A program made the translations under genes and the position numbers. DNA of 64,000 nucleotides, taken from assembly GCF_020883495.1 (NCBI RefSeq), contig NZ_CP086610.1, positions 787,501-851,500 on the forward strand. The letters are read 5' to 3'. Numbering within the stretch: the first letter of the stretch is position 1; the number at the start of each line of letters is the position of its first letter. Below are positions 32,493-40,275 of this stretch, piece after piece. The notes below the pieces were generated by a model, which was not told where the DNA came from, did no database searches, and worked only from the letters and a program-made list of their open reading frames with translations. The stretch comes from Shinella zoogloeoides (GTDB lineage: Bacteria; Pseudomonadota; Alphaproteobacteria; Rhizobiales; Rhizobiaceae).

Positions 32493-33041
32493 ATGGTCCT
32501 CTCCCCCGGAATGAATCCTCTCTCCGAAGTGCGTGCGAAATGGGGCTGGTTCGTCGCTCTCGGCGTCGTCCTGCTTCTCTTCGGCGGTATTGCCGCCGTC
32601 AATCTCTTCATCGCGACGGTCGCTTCGGTCTATTATGTGGGCGTGCTGATGATCGTCGGCGGCGCCGTGCATCTCGCCCATGCATTCCAGGTGAAGGCCT
32701 GGCGGGAGACGATCGCCTGGGCGCTGAGCGCGCTGCTCTATCTCGCCGCCGGCGTGCTCGCCTTCGTCAATCCGGTTCTCACCTCCGCCGTGCTGACCCT
32801 GCTGATGGCCGCCGCGCTGCTCGTTGCCGGCATCTTTCGTATCTTCGCGGCCTGGCGCGTGCGGCCGGAAAGCGGCTGGGGCTGGCTGATGGCGGGCGGC
32901 GTCGTCACCACGCTTGCCGGCGTGGTCTTCATCCTCGGCTGGCCGGTGAACAGCCTTTGGCTGCTCGGCCTCTTCCTCGCCTTCGACCTTGCCATGCAGG
33001 GCTGGGCGCTGATCGCCTTCGGCCTCGCGCTGCGCAAGTAA
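32493..33041 (+). CDS. HdeD-family (DUF308) membrane protein
   Basis: 182 residues with six hydrophobic segments in three pairs (for example WFVALGVVLLLFGGIAAVNL, VGVLMIVGGAVHLAHAF, LLGLFLAFDLAMQGWALIAF). The repeated G-x-x-x-L-x-G pattern is typical of HdeD/DUF308. E. coli HdeD is linked to acid resistance at high cell density; the role here is unproven. It diverges from betI and is closed by a strong hairpin. Confidence 0.85.
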   Translation: MVLSPGMNPLSEVRAKWGWFVALGVVLLLFGGIAAVNLFIATVASVYYVGVLMIVGGAVHLAHAFQVKAWRETIAWALSALLYLAAGVLAFVNPVLTSAVLTLLMAAALLVAGIFRIFAAWRVRPESGWGWLMAGGVVTTLAGVVFILGWPVNSLWLLGLFLAFDLAMQGWALIAFGLALRK

Positions 33042-33055
33042 CCGTTCCGGGTCAC

Positions 33056-33093
33056 GCGCTGGCGGAGCGGTTTGACAGCCGCTCCGCCAGCGC
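33056..33093 (+). terminator. Long perfect hairpin after the hdeD-like gene
   Basis: A 15-bp perfect stem (GCGCTGGCGGAGCGG / TTTGACAG / CCGCTCCGCCAGCGC) begins 15 bases after the stop codon. The following bases are CTAAAAATT rather than a T tract, so termination efficiency is uncertain. It insulates the riboswitch leader 20 bp downstream. Confidence 0.7.
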
Positions 33094-33112
33094 CTAAAAA
33101 TTCCGCCGTGGG

Positions 33113-33164
33113 ATGGGGATGGAGCTCCCCGACAACTGCCGTTCACCGGCTGATAGCTCCTGCC
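33113..33164 (+). ncRNA. Fluoride riboswitch (crcB motif)
   Basis: The sequence matches the fluoride aptamer base for base at its conserved points: P1 GGGG (33115-33118) with CCCC (33127-33130) around the GATG start, then ACAACTGCC, a short stem GCCG-UUCAC-CGGC, and CTGATAGCTCC. The pseudoknot is explicit: GGAGCT (33121-33126) is complementary to AGCTCC (33155-33160). It lies 108 bp upstream of crcB, with an intrinsic terminator in between, as expected for transcriptional control that turns crcB on when fluoride is bound. Confidence 0.95.
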
Positions 33165-33188
33165 ATGCCGGCCAGCGATGGCCGTCGA

Positions 33189-33230
33189 GGGCGGGAGCGT
33201 GTCTGGCGACCGCCCGAGGGCGGTTTTTTG
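33189..33230 (+). terminator. Riboswitch expression platform: terminator with alternative antiterminator
   Basis: CCGCCC-GA-GGGCGG followed by six T (33210-33229) is an intrinsic terminator. An identical GGGCGG at 33189-33194 can pair instead with CCGCCC (33210-33215), forming an antiterminator. The overlapping GGAGC (33194-33198) can pair with GCTCC (33156-33160), the 3' pseudoknot strand of the aptamer. Fluoride binding should therefore free the antiterminator. The pairing scheme is inferred from sequence. Confidence 0.8.
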
Positions 33231-33271
33231 TTGTCCGGAAACCGGAACACGGACCTTTGAGGGCAACGGAC

Positions 33272-33661
33272 ATGAACTATCTGATCGTCTTTCTCGGCGC
33301 GGGCATCGGCGGGGCCGGGCGGCATGGGGTGAATGCGCTCGCCGCGCGGCTCGTCGGCACGGCCTTTCCCGCCGGCACGCTCGTCATCAATGTGCTGGGC
33401 TGCCTGTTGATGGGGCTGATCGCCGGCTTCTTCGCGTTTCGCGGGCACCTGCCGCAGGAGGCGCGGCTGTTCCTGGCGACGGGCGTGCTCGGCGGCTTCA
33501 CCACCTTCTCGGCCTTCTCGCTCGATGCGGCGCTGCTGTGGGAGCGCGGCGAGGCGGGGCTGGCCGCGCTCTATGTCGGAGCCTCCGTCATCCTGTCGCT
33601 CGCCGCCGTTGCGGCGGGGCTGGCGCTGATGCGGGCGATGCTCGCGGGAGGAGCGGCATGA
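33272..33661 (+). CDS. crcB: Fluoride exporter CrcB/FluC
   Basis: 129 residues from the ATG at 33272; in-frame sequence upstream crosses the riboswitch and is not coding. Four transmembrane segments, with the Fluc signatures GAGIGGAGRHGVN, FPAGTLVINVLGCLLMG (the Asn and Gly of the pore) and TGVLGGFTTFSAFS (Phe and Thr-Ser residues of the fluoride path). It is a dual-topology channel expelling fluoride. Its stop overlaps the next start (ATGA). Confidence 0.96.
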   Translation: MNYLIVFLGAGIGGAGRHGVNALAARLVGTAFPAGTLVINVLGCLLMGLIAGFFAFRGHLPQEARLFLATGVLGGFTTFSAFSLDAALLWERGEAGLAALYVGASVILSLAAVAAGLALMRAMLAGGAA

Positions 33662-34095
33662 GGGGGCTTCTGACGTCCTGGCAGGTCTGGGCGCTCGGCT
33701 CGGCCGTCTTCGCCGCGCTCACCGCCATCTTCGCCAAGATCGGCATCACCGAGGTCAATTCCGATTTCGCGACCTTCATCCGCACGGTCGTCATCCTGCT
33801 CGCCATCGCCCTCATGCTGACGCTCGCCGGAAACTGGCAGGCGCCCGGAACGGTGCCGATGAAAAGCTGGGTCTTCCTCGTCCTTTCGGGGCTGGCGACG
33901 GGCGCGTCCTGGCTCTGCTATTTCCGCGCGCTGCAGATCGGCAAGGCCGCTCAGGTCGCGCCGGTCGACAAGCTGAGCGTCGTGCTCGTCGCCGTCTTCG
34001 CCGTGCTGTTTCTCGGCGAGCAGCTTTCCACCGTCCATTGGATCGCCGTCGTCATGATCGGCGGGGGCGCCCTGCTGCTGGCGCTGCCGATCTGA
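33658..34095 (+). CDS. EamA-type small membrane protein, cotranscribed with crcB
   Basis: 145 residues; the ATG overlaps the crcB stop by 4 bases, so translation is coupled. It has about five transmembrane segments, a single EamA (DMT) half, with AVFAALTAIFAKIGI, LSGLATGASWLCYFRALQIG and the C-terminal VDKLSVVLVAVFAVLFLGE plus VMIGGGALLLAL typical of that fold. As a half-size DMT protein it would have to dimerise. The substrate is unknown. By position it is under fluoride riboswitch control. Confidence 0.85.
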   Translation: MRGLLTSWQVWALGSAVFAALTAIFAKIGITEVNSDFATFIRTVVILLAIALMLTLAGNWQAPGTVPMKSWVFLVLSGLATGASWLCYFRALQIGKAAQVAPVDKLSVVLVAVFAVLFLGEQLSTVHWIAVVMIGGGALLLALPI

Positions 34096-34096
34096 A

Positions 34097-34140
34097 GTAT
34101 TGCCAGCAAAAGTGCGCAGCGGTTTTGCGTCCGGCAATAC
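34097..34140 (+). terminator. Imperfect hairpin after the crcB operon
   Basis: GTATTGCC ... GGCAATAC outer arms enclose GCAAAA ... TTTTGC inner arms, beginning just after the EamA stop codon. The sequence resembles a recurrent rhizobial intergenic hairpin and probably ends the operon. Confidence 0.55.
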
Positions 34141-34225
34141 GAAAACCAAAGAGAGGCTCTAGCCAAACGTCAGCTTTTGCCCGGAAGCGATTCAAAAGAC
34201 TCGCGCTTTGGGCTAGACCTCACAT

Positions 34226-34255
34226 GCAGCTTCAAGCGGGGCAGCTTCAAGCGGG
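34226..34255. repeat. 15-bp tandem duplication before the quinone oxidoreductase
   Basis: GCAGCTTCAAGCGGG occurs twice head to tail, ending 11 bases before the start codon at 34267. It alters spacing in the leader and may be a recent slippage product. Confidence 0.8.
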
Positions 34256-34266
34256 AAGGAAAAGCC

Positions 34267-35268
34267 ATGCCGGTTCCATCGACCATGTTCCATATCGGGC
34301 TGAGCGCGCCGGGCGGGCCGGAAAACCTGGCGGTCGTGAAGGGTGACGTTCCTGCCGTCCGGCCGGGCGAAATCCTCGTGCGCGTCGAGGCGGCGGGCAT
34401 CAACCGGCCGGACGTTCTCCAGCGCAAGGGCGAGTATCCGCCGCCGCCGGACGCCAGTCCCATCCTCGGCCTCGAGATCGCCGGCGAGATCGTCGCGCTC
34501 GGCGAGGGCGTCACGGGCCATGCCGTCGGCGACAAGGTCTGTGCGCTCGCCAATGGCGGCGGCTATGCGCAATATTGCGCGGTTCCGGCCACGCAGACGC
34601 TGCCCTTCCCGAAGGGCTACGACGCGGTGAAGGCGGCAGCGCTGCCCGAGACCTTCTTCACCGTCTGGGCGAACCTCTTCATGATGGCGGAGCTGAAGCC
34701 CGGCGAAAGCGTGCTGGTCCACGGCGGCTCCAGCGGCATCGGCACGACGGCGATCCAGCTTGCCGCCGCCCTCGGCGCGCGTGTCTTCGCCACCGCCGGC
34801 TCGGCGGAAAAGTGCGAAGCCTGCCTCGGTCTCGGCGCAAGCCGCGCCATCAACTACCGCAGCGAGGATTTTTCCGCCGTCATCGCCGAGGAGACCGGCC
34901 GGGCCGGCGTCGATGTCATTCTCGACATGATCGGCGCAGCCTATCTCGAGCGGAACCTGAAGTCGCTCGCCCGCGACGGCCGCCTGTCGATCATCGCCTT
35001 CCTCGGCGGGGCGGTGGCGGAACGGGTGAACCTCGTGCCCATCATGCTCAAGCGCCTGCGCGTCACCGGCTCGGCGATGCGCCCGCGCACAGCGGCGGAA
35101 AAGCAGGCGATCCGCGATGAATTGCTGGCAAAGGCATGGCCGCTGCTGGAAGCGGGCCGCGTCGCCCCGGTCCTCCACGCCGTCATGCCCTATGCCGAGG
35201 CCACCGCCGGTCACCGGATGATGGAAGAGGGCGACCATATCGGCAAGATCGTGCTGACATTCGATTGA
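34267..35268 (+). CDS. NAD(P)H:quinone oxidoreductase, zinc-free MDR family
   Basis: 333 residues from the ATG at 34267 ([12 protein letters not shown]). It is a medium-chain dehydrogenase/reductase of the PIG3/QOR branch: [36 protein letters not shown], and the NADPH-binding [23 protein letters not shown] (near residue 150). No structural zinc cysteines are seen. It reduces quinones or similar electrophiles with NADPH. It is monocistronic; its last codon and stop are part of the first unit of a 33-bp triplicate repeat. Confidence 0.9.
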   Translation: MPVPSTMFHIGLSAPGGPENLAVVKGDVPAVRPGEILVRVEAAGINRPDVLQRKGEYPPPPDASPILGLEIAGEIVALGEGVTGHAVGDKVCALANGGGYAQYCAVPATQTLPFPKGYDAVKAAALPETFFTVWANLFMMAELKPGESVLVHGGSSGIGTTAIQLAAALGARVFATAGSAEKCEACLGLGASRAINYRSEDFSAVIAEETGRAGVDVILDMIGAAYLERNLKSLARDGRLSIIAFLGGAVAERVNLVPIMLKRLRVTGSAMRPRTAAEKQAIRDELLAKAWPLLEAGRVAPVLHAVMPYAEATAGHRMMEEGDHIGKIVLTFD

Positions 35269-35361
35269 GTGTGGCAGCGGTTGCCCGCTGCCGGCGATTG
35301 AGTGTGGCAGCGGTTGACCGCTGCCGGCGATTGAGTGTGGCAGCGGTTGACCGCTGCCGGC
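35263..35361. repeat. Three tandem 33-bp hairpin units between convergent genes
   Basis: Three head-to-tail copies of a 33-bp unit start with GATTGAGTGT; units 2 and 3 are identical and unit 1 differs by one base. Each contains GGCAGCGG / TTGA / CCGCTGCC (TTGC in unit 1), an 8-bp stem. The first unit includes the quinone oxidoreductase stop codon, and the third ends 12 bp before the stop of the convergent diguanylate cyclase gene. They may act as stacked bidirectional terminators. Confidence 0.9.
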
Positions 35362-35373
35362 GATAGAGGCGGC

Positions 35374-36348
35374 TCAGCCCGCCCGTTCCGTCCGGTCGCG
35401 GCCGAGATGCTTGGCGCGGTAGAGCGCCCGGTCGGCGCGCTCGAAGAGGTCGTCGGCCGCGTTGCCGCAATAGTCCGCGACGCCCGCCGAAAGCGTGTAG
35501 ACGCAGCCGAGGTCCGCACGGTTTTCGTCCCGCGCGATGTGGTGGCGCAGCCGGTCGATGGCCTCGGTCGCCTCCCGCAGATCCGCGCCCGGCATCAGCA
35601 CGAGAAACTCCTCGCCTCCGATGCGCGCGAAAATATCTCCGCCGCGAAGCTGCTGCCGGCCGGCGGCGGCGAAGTGCCGGAGCACGTCGTCGCCCTTGGC
35701 GTGGCCATAGCGGTCGTTGATCGCCTTGAAGTGGTCGAGGTCGATCAGCGCCAGCGAGAGCTGGCCGCAATTGCGGAAGGCGGCCTGCATTTCCGCCGCC
35801 AGCCGCTCCATGGCGGCGCGGCGGTTGACGAGGCCGGTCAACGGGTCCGTATCGGCGGCGAGCCGCGCCGCGTCGCGGGCGCGCAGCAACACCTGCTCGT
35901 TGGATTTCAGCATGGTGATGTCGGTGAAGACATGCCACAGCCAGCCGCCCGGCAGCAGCGTCTCGTTGACGAGGAACCAGCGCTCGTCGCTGGTGTCGAT
36001 CTCGAAGCTGCGCTGCGGCTTGCTGCGCCGCTTGCTGCGCGCCGCCTTGAGGAATTCCTCGACCGGCACCGCCATTTTCGGGCCGATGCCCTTTGTGTGG
36101 CAGTTGCGGATGATCTCCTCGAAGCCGGGCGCGCCGGGCTGCACGTCGAACAGCGCCTTGAAGGCCGTCGAGCCGTAGGAAAGCTCGTCGTCGGGCGAGA
36201 ACAGCGCGAAGGCGACGCCCGAGGCGTCGAGGCCGGAGAGGATGAGGTCGGTCGTCGCCCGGTCGCGGATCAGCGCGAGCGGCAGGATGGCGTCGGCGGC
36301 GATCGCGCCGTGTTCCTTCGACCAGTCTTGCCCCTCGCTGCGCTTCAC
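35374..36348 (-). CDS. Diguanylate cyclase (PAS-GGDEF)
   Basis: 324 residues. Residues about 35-150 look like a PAS sensor (SGVAFALFSPDDELSYGS ... WHVFTDITMLKSNE). Residues about 160-320 are a GGDEF domain with the active site in ARIGGEEFLVLMPG and the substrate loop DLDHFKAINDRYGHAKGDDVLRH. An RGGD I-site five residues before GGEEF predicts product inhibition by c-di-GMP. No membrane segment is seen, so it is cytosolic. A perfect CtrA box lies about 100 bp upstream. Confidence 0.93.
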   Translation of the reverse strand: MKRSEGQDWSKEHGAIAADAILPLALIRDRATTDLILSGLDASGVAFALFSPDDELSYGSTAFKALFDVQPGAPGFEEIIRNCHTKGIGPKMAVPVEEFLKAARSKRRSKPQRSFEIDTSDERWFLVNETLLPGGWLWHVFTDITMLKSNEQVLLRARDAARLAADTDPLTGLVNRRAAMERLAAEMQAAFRNCGQLSLALIDLDHFKAINDRYGHAKGDDVLRHFAAAGRQQLRGGDIFARIGGEEFLVLMPGADLREATEAIDRLRHHIARDENRADLGCVYTLSAGVADYCGNAADDLFERADRALYRAKHLGRDRTERAG

Positions 36349-36448
36349 CGTCCGTGCCCTCCCGAGACAGAATCACCGGTTGCATCCCGATGGTCGGCGC
36401 TCTTTTTGGCAGAAGGCGGCGGTGCCGCAATCGAGACCGGGCGATGCC

Positions 36449-36464
36449 GTTAACGGAGGGTTAA
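36449..36464 (-). promoter_or_regulatory. CtrA box upstream of the diguanylate cyclase gene
   Basis: On the minus strand the sequence reads TTAACCCTCCGTTAAC, an exact TTAA-N7-TTAAC full CtrA site, about 100 bp before the diguanylate cyclase start. It overlaps the stop codon of the upstream MFS gene. Binding is predicted only. Confidence 0.65.
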
Positions 36465-37897
36465 TCGGCCGCCGTCGTCTCGCCGTGCGGCAGGCGGACG
36501 GCAAGCAGGATCGCCAGCGCCGCCGGTAGCGCCAGCAGCCCGTAGAGCCAGTATGCCGCCGTCAGCGCGCCCGCAACGCCGCCCGGATCGATCAGCCCGG
36601 TCGTGTTGACGATGATGCCGGCGAGCGCCGCGCCGAAGGCCGCGCCCAGCGCCTGCATGGTGGTGATCGCCGCCGAGGCCTTGTCCGTCTCGCCGGCGGG
36701 CGCAAGGTGCAGCACATGGGTGACGAGATGCGCCCAGCCCATGCCGATGCCGAAGCCCATGAGGAAGATGAAGACGGTGGCGGTCGCCAGGAGCAGGAGG
36801 CCGCTTTCGGGATTGTGCCGGGCGAGGGTGAAGACGAGCAGCGCCGTCGCCAGCGCCTCGATGGCCGCGCCCGCGACGATCGCACGGTTGGCGCGGCGGC
36901 CCTTGAAGCTCGCGGTGGCGAAAGCCGCCGTCGTCCAGCCGAGCGCCAGCAGCGCCACCAGATAACCGGAGAGGAGCGGCGTCACGCCATGCAGCACCTG
37001 CAGGAAATAGGGGATGTAGACATCCGAGCAGACCGTCACCAGCAGCATGAGCATGATGAGATAGACACGGGCGAGGGCGGAGGCGGTGCTGATCGTGCCG
37101 GCCGGCAGCAGCCGCGCTTCGGCCTTGCGTTCTATCAGGATGGCGGCGGCGACGCCGATGACCGCCGCGCCGGCGAGCGCGGCCCGCAGCGCCGGCGCTT
37201 CCACCGAGCTTGCGAAGGAGAGCATGATCACGGCGGCGACCAGCAGCAGGATCTGCAGGAAGGGCGTGCCCGTCGTCACCCGCTCGCCCTTGCCCGAGGG
37301 CAGCAGCTTCGGCGCGCAGAAGGCCATGAGCGCGGAAAGGGGAATGAGCAGCGCGAAGGCCTCGCGCCAGGCGCTGCCGGCGGCGAAGACACCGCCGATG
37401 GTGGGGCCGAGGAAGGTGGCGATGCCCCAGGCGGCGGCATAGAGCGTGGAGGCCGTGCTCCACAGCGTCTCGGGGTAGACGAAGCGGATGAAGGCATAGC
37501 CGAGCGCCACGAGCACGCCCGCGCCCAGCCCCTGCACCGCCCGGCCGACAAGCACCGTCTCCATGGTCGGCGCGATGGCGCAGACGAGGCTGCCGATGCC
37601 GAACAGCACCGCGCCGATCACATAGCAGCGGTTCAGCGTCACGCTTTCCGGCCTGACGGCGACGAAGGTCGAGCCGAGCACGGAGGCCGCGACATAGATC
37701 GTCGTCGCCCAGGCGAAGAGCGGAAGGCCGCCGATATCGCGCACGATAGAGGGCATCAGCGTGGCGGTGATATAGGTCTCCACCGCATGCAGCATGATGC
37801 CGCCGCCCAGCATCAGCGTGCCGAACAGATAGGCGCGCGAGAACAGGCTGGAAAGCCGCGGCGCGGCGTCCTTCGGGGTGGCGATGGTCTCGGACAT
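36461..37897 (-). CDS. MFS transporter (DHA2/EmrB-like)
   Basis: 478 residues with 12-14 predicted transmembrane segments. MPSIVRDIGGLPLFAWATTIY and the following VGRAVQGLGAGVLVALGYAF are recognisable for drug:H+ antiporters of the QacA/EmrB type (motif C-like GPTIGGVFA). It is expected to export drugs or metabolites across the inner membrane. No partner periplasmic adaptor (EmrA) gene is adjacent. It lies upstream of the diguanylate cyclase gene on the same strand; the CtrA box between them suggests separate promoters. Confidence 0.88.
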   Translation of the reverse strand: MSETIATPKDAAPRLSSLFSRAYLFGTLMLGGGIMLHAVETYITATLMPSIVRDIGGLPLFAWATTIYVAASVLGSTFVAVRPESVTLNRCYVIGAVLFGIGSLVCAIAPTMETVLVGRAVQGLGAGVLVALGYAFIRFVYPETLWSTASTLYAAAWGIATFLGPTIGGVFAAGSAWREAFALLIPLSALMAFCAPKLLPSGKGERVTTGTPFLQILLLVAAVIMLSFASSVEAPALRAALAGAAVIGVAAAILIERKAEARLLPAGTISTASALARVYLIMLMLLVTVCSDVYIPYFLQVLHGVTPLLSGYLVALLALGWTTAAFATASFKGRRANRAIVAGAAIEALATALLVFTLARHNPESGLLLLATATVFIFLMGFGIGMGWAHLVTHVLHLAPAGETDKASAAITTMQALGAAFGAALAGIIVNTTGLIDPGGVAGALTAAYWLYGLLALPAALAILLAVRLPHGETTAAD

Positions 37898-37999
37898 GGA
37901 TGGCCTTGCTATGCGAAGAAAGAGGATGAGGCAGAGGTCGCACGGCCCAAACCGCAGTTCAAGCCGTGACTTCTCGCCGGAGTAGCGTGGGGAAGGGCC

Positions 38000-38458
38000 T
38001 TACGGGTTCCACTCGCCCGCGATCTGCCGCGTCGCCACGTTGAAGCGGTTCCACACATTGATCGCGGCGATCTCCACGACGAGGGCGGCGAGGGCCGTTT
38101 CGTCATAGTGGCGGGCGGCTTCGTTCCAGATGGCGTCCGGAACCGGCTCCTCGCGGTCGGCGATGCGCGTCAGCGCCTCGGTCAGCGCCAGCGCGGCGCG
38201 TTCGGCATCCGTATAGAACGGCGCTTCGCGCCAGGCGGCGACGGAGAAGATGCGCCGGTCCGTCTCGCCGGCCTTCTTCATCATGCGCGGATGCAGGTCG
38301 ACGCAGAAGCCGCAGCCGTTGATCTGGCTGGCGCGCAGATGCACGAGATGGGCGGTCTTTTCCGGCAGGCCGGATGTCTGGGCCGCGCCCTGCAGCGCCT
38401 GCATGGCGTTCATGACATGGGGGAGAACGGTGACGATGTTGTTCATACGGGATTGCAT
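38000..38458 (-). CDS. Carboxymuconolactone decarboxylase-family protein (AhpD-like)
   Basis: 152 residues from the ATG at 38458 with AAGGAG seven bases upstream. The AhpD-like active site is NGCGFCVDLHPRMMKKAG (CxxC with the downstream His, near residue 52), followed by the family ending AAINVWNRFNVATRQ. Such enzymes act as peroxide- or electrophile-handling reductases. Genes of this family are the usual partners of ECF41 sigma factors, and one diverges from it here. Confidence 0.9.
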   Translation of the reverse strand: MQSRMNNIVTVLPHVMNAMQALQGAAQTSGLPEKTAHLVHLRASQINGCGFCVDLHPRMMKKAGETDRRIFSVAAWREAPFYTDAERAALALTEALTRIADREEPVPDAIWNEAARHYDETALAALVVEIAAINVWNRFNVATRQIAGEWNP

Positions 38459-38503
38459 TCTGTTGCTCCTTGCAATGATTTTCGCGTCGACGGCTGCGAA
38501 CCC

Positions 38504-38530
38504 TGTCACGCTGGTGCGGTTTCGTTCGTC
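38504..38530 (+). promoter_or_regulatory. ECF41-type promoter upstream of the sigma factor gene
   Basis: TGTCACG (38504-38510), a 16-bp spacer and CGTC (38527-38530) match the ECF41 promoter consensus TGTCACA-N16-CGTC with one -35 mismatch. It points toward the sigma factor gene at 38567, suggesting autoregulation. No equally good match faces the divergent AhpD-like gene. Confidence 0.7.
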
Positions 38531-38566
38531 ATGGCCATGACGCCGCTGGACGAAGGAGTGTGACCG

Positions 38567-39430
38567 ATGAGCGAAAAAAAATTCTGGGCCGAGCGTTTCG
38601 AGGCCGAACGGGGGCGTCTCGGCGCCGTCGCCTACCGCATGCTGGGTTCGCGCGCCGAGGCGGAGGATGCGGTGCAGGAGGCCTGGCTGCGCCTTCAGCG
38701 CGCGGGCGAGGGCATCGACAATCCCGCCGGCTGGCTGACGACGGTCGTCGGCCGCATCTGCCTCGATATGCTGCGTGTCCGCGGCAAGCGCCGCGAAGAC
38801 CCCATCGACGGCGAGGAAGGGGAGATGCAGCATGCCGATCCGGCCGAAAGCGCCGATGAGCAGGCCGCCCTTGCCGATAGCGTCGGCCTCCCCCTTCTCG
38901 TCGTGCTGGAGCGCCTCGCGCCCGCCGAGCGGCTTGCCTTCGTGCTGCACGACATGTTCGACGTGCCCTTCGAGGAGATCGGCCGCATCGTGGATCGCTC
39001 GCCTGTCGCCGCCCGACAGCTCGCCAGCCGCGCCCGTCGCCGCGTGCAGGGCCTGCCGGAAACGCCGTCTGCCGATTACGAGCGCCGCAAGGGCGTGGTC
39101 GCCGCCTTCCTCGCCGCTTCGCGCGACGGCGACTTTTCAGGCCTGCTCGCCGTGCTCGATCCCGATGTCGTCTTCCATGCGGATGCCGATGCCGTGCGGC
39201 TCGGTTCGCTGGCCGAAATCACCGGCGCCCAGGCCGTCGCCACCAGCTTCAAGGGCAAGGCGACCGCCGCGAAGCTCGCGCTCATCGACGGCAATCTGGG
39301 CCTTGCCGTCATTCTCGGCGGCCAGCTCAGGGTGGTCGTGCTCACGGAGGTCGAGGGCGAGCGCATCGTCGCCATCGATTCCATCGCCGACCCGGCCCTG
39401 ATCGCCGCCATGGAGGTGACGTATCTCTAG
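38567..39430 (+). CDS. ECF41-family RNA polymerase sigma factor (SigJ-like)
   Basis: 287 residues. Region 2 (AYRMLGSRAEAEDAVQEAWLRL, near residues 22-44) and region 4 (LAPAERLAFVLHDMFDVPFEEIGRIVDRSPVAARQLASRARRR, near 115-160) are sigma-70 type. The C-terminal ~110 residues form a SnoaL-like domain, diagnostic of ECF41, which replaces the anti-sigma factor and modulates activity. No anti-sigma gene is adjacent, as expected. It probably controls the divergent AhpD-like gene and itself. Confidence 0.92.
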   Translation: MSEKKFWAERFEAERGRLGAVAYRMLGSRAEAEDAVQEAWLRLQRAGEGIDNPAGWLTTVVGRICLDMLRVRGKRREDPIDGEEGEMQHADPAESADEQAALADSVGLPLLVVLERLAPAERLAFVLHDMFDVPFEEIGRIVDRSPVAARQLASRARRRVQGLPETPSADYERRKGVVAAFLAASRDGDFSGLLAVLDPDVVFHADADAVRLGSLAEITGAQAVATSFKGKATAAKLALIDGNLGLAVILGGQLRVVVLTEVEGERIVAIDSIADPALIAAMEVTYL

Positions 39431-39433
39431 GCG

Positions 39434-39451
39434 GCCGGGGACGCCCCCGGC
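39434..39451. terminator. Hairpin between convergent sigma factor and DUF3750 genes
   Basis: GCCGGGG / ACGC / CCCCGGC lies in the 26-bp space between the two stop codons. It has no T tract. Confidence 0.4.
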
Positions 39452-39456
39452 AGGCC

Positions 39457-40194
39457 TCAGATGCCGATCCGTCCGATGGCCGGAATCTTGAGCGCCGGCC
39501 GTGCGAAATCCACGCCGGCGACCAGCCCCATGACATGCAACTCCAGCCCCGAGCGGACGCCGGCCGAAATACCGAGCAGGCCGTAGAGCGTCGCATGCAT
39601 GTCGCGGCCGTCGGCGTCGATAGTGAAGAGCCTGCCGTCCGGCAGGTAGTCGCGTCCCACGGCGTCCGGCGGCAGCACGACGCCGAGTTCCGGCACGGAG
39701 CGCAGGACATGGGCGACGAAGGTGTTGGAATTCGGCCCCGGCCAGATGCGGTAGGCGCCGGGCGTCGAATAGGGATAGGCGGCGATCGCCTTCTCGATCT
39801 TCGGGATCAGCCGGGCCGCCTCGTCGCCGCTGAGGCTCGCCACGAGGCGCGGCGTGTTGGAGTACCAGTAGGCGTCCGGCAGATAGGCGTTACGGCGCAC
39901 CGGCTTTCCCCAGCCCACCTTGTCGTAGCGGTTATAGGCCAGGGCGTTCGCTTCCTTGGTGACGATCCAGGCATGGCTCGCCACGGCCCCCTTCATGCCG
40001 CCCGTTGCGGCGGAGAAGATGTGGATGGTCGCCTGCGGGGCGTCCTTCGGCTTCGGCAGGATGCCGGCGGAAGACCAGTCGGCCTCCCGCCAGGTCGCCG
40101 GCCGGTCCTTGATGTACCAGTAGCCGGCCGCGCCGAGCGCCGGCATGAGGTAGATCGCAAGAAAGAGGACGAGGACGTTCCTCAGCAATTTCAT
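39457..40194 (-). CDS. DUF3750 protein
   Basis: 245 residues from the ATG at 40194 with GGAG upstream; upstream in-frame sequence is antisense to the asparaginase gene and not coding. The N-terminal segment LLRNVLVLFLAIYLMPALGAAGYW is a membrane anchor or uncleaved signal. The rest matches DUF3750, with IHIFSAATGGMKGAVASHAWIV, a conserved RRNAYLPDAYWYSNTP block and IWPGPNSNTFVAHVLR. Function unknown; it probably faces the periplasm. Confidence 0.8.
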   Translation of the reverse strand: MKLLRNVLVLFLAIYLMPALGAAGYWYIKDRPATWREADWSSAGILPKPKDAPQATIHIFSAATGGMKGAVASHAWIVTKEANALAYNRYDKVGWGKPVRRNAYLPDAYWYSNTPRLVASLSGDEAARLIPKIEKAIAAYPYSTPGAYRIWPGPNSNTFVAHVLRSVPELGVVLPPDAVGRDYLPDGRLFTIDADGRDMHATLYGLLGISAGVRSGLELHVMGLVAGVDFARPALKIPAIGRIGI

Positions 40195-40275
40195 GGGGCG
40201 CTCCGAAACCGAGTGGGCAGGGACGTGTATTTCGGATAATACCGCAGCGGAAATCGGATATTTGAGGGCATGATC

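Noticed and set aside
33113..33661. Longer crcB reading frame starting at 33113
   Set aside because: The upstream codons coincide with the fluoride riboswitch and its terminator; the conserved protein begins at 33272.
35263..35361. CRISPR-like array
   Set aside because: The three 33-bp units are directly contiguous with no spacers, and no cas genes are present.
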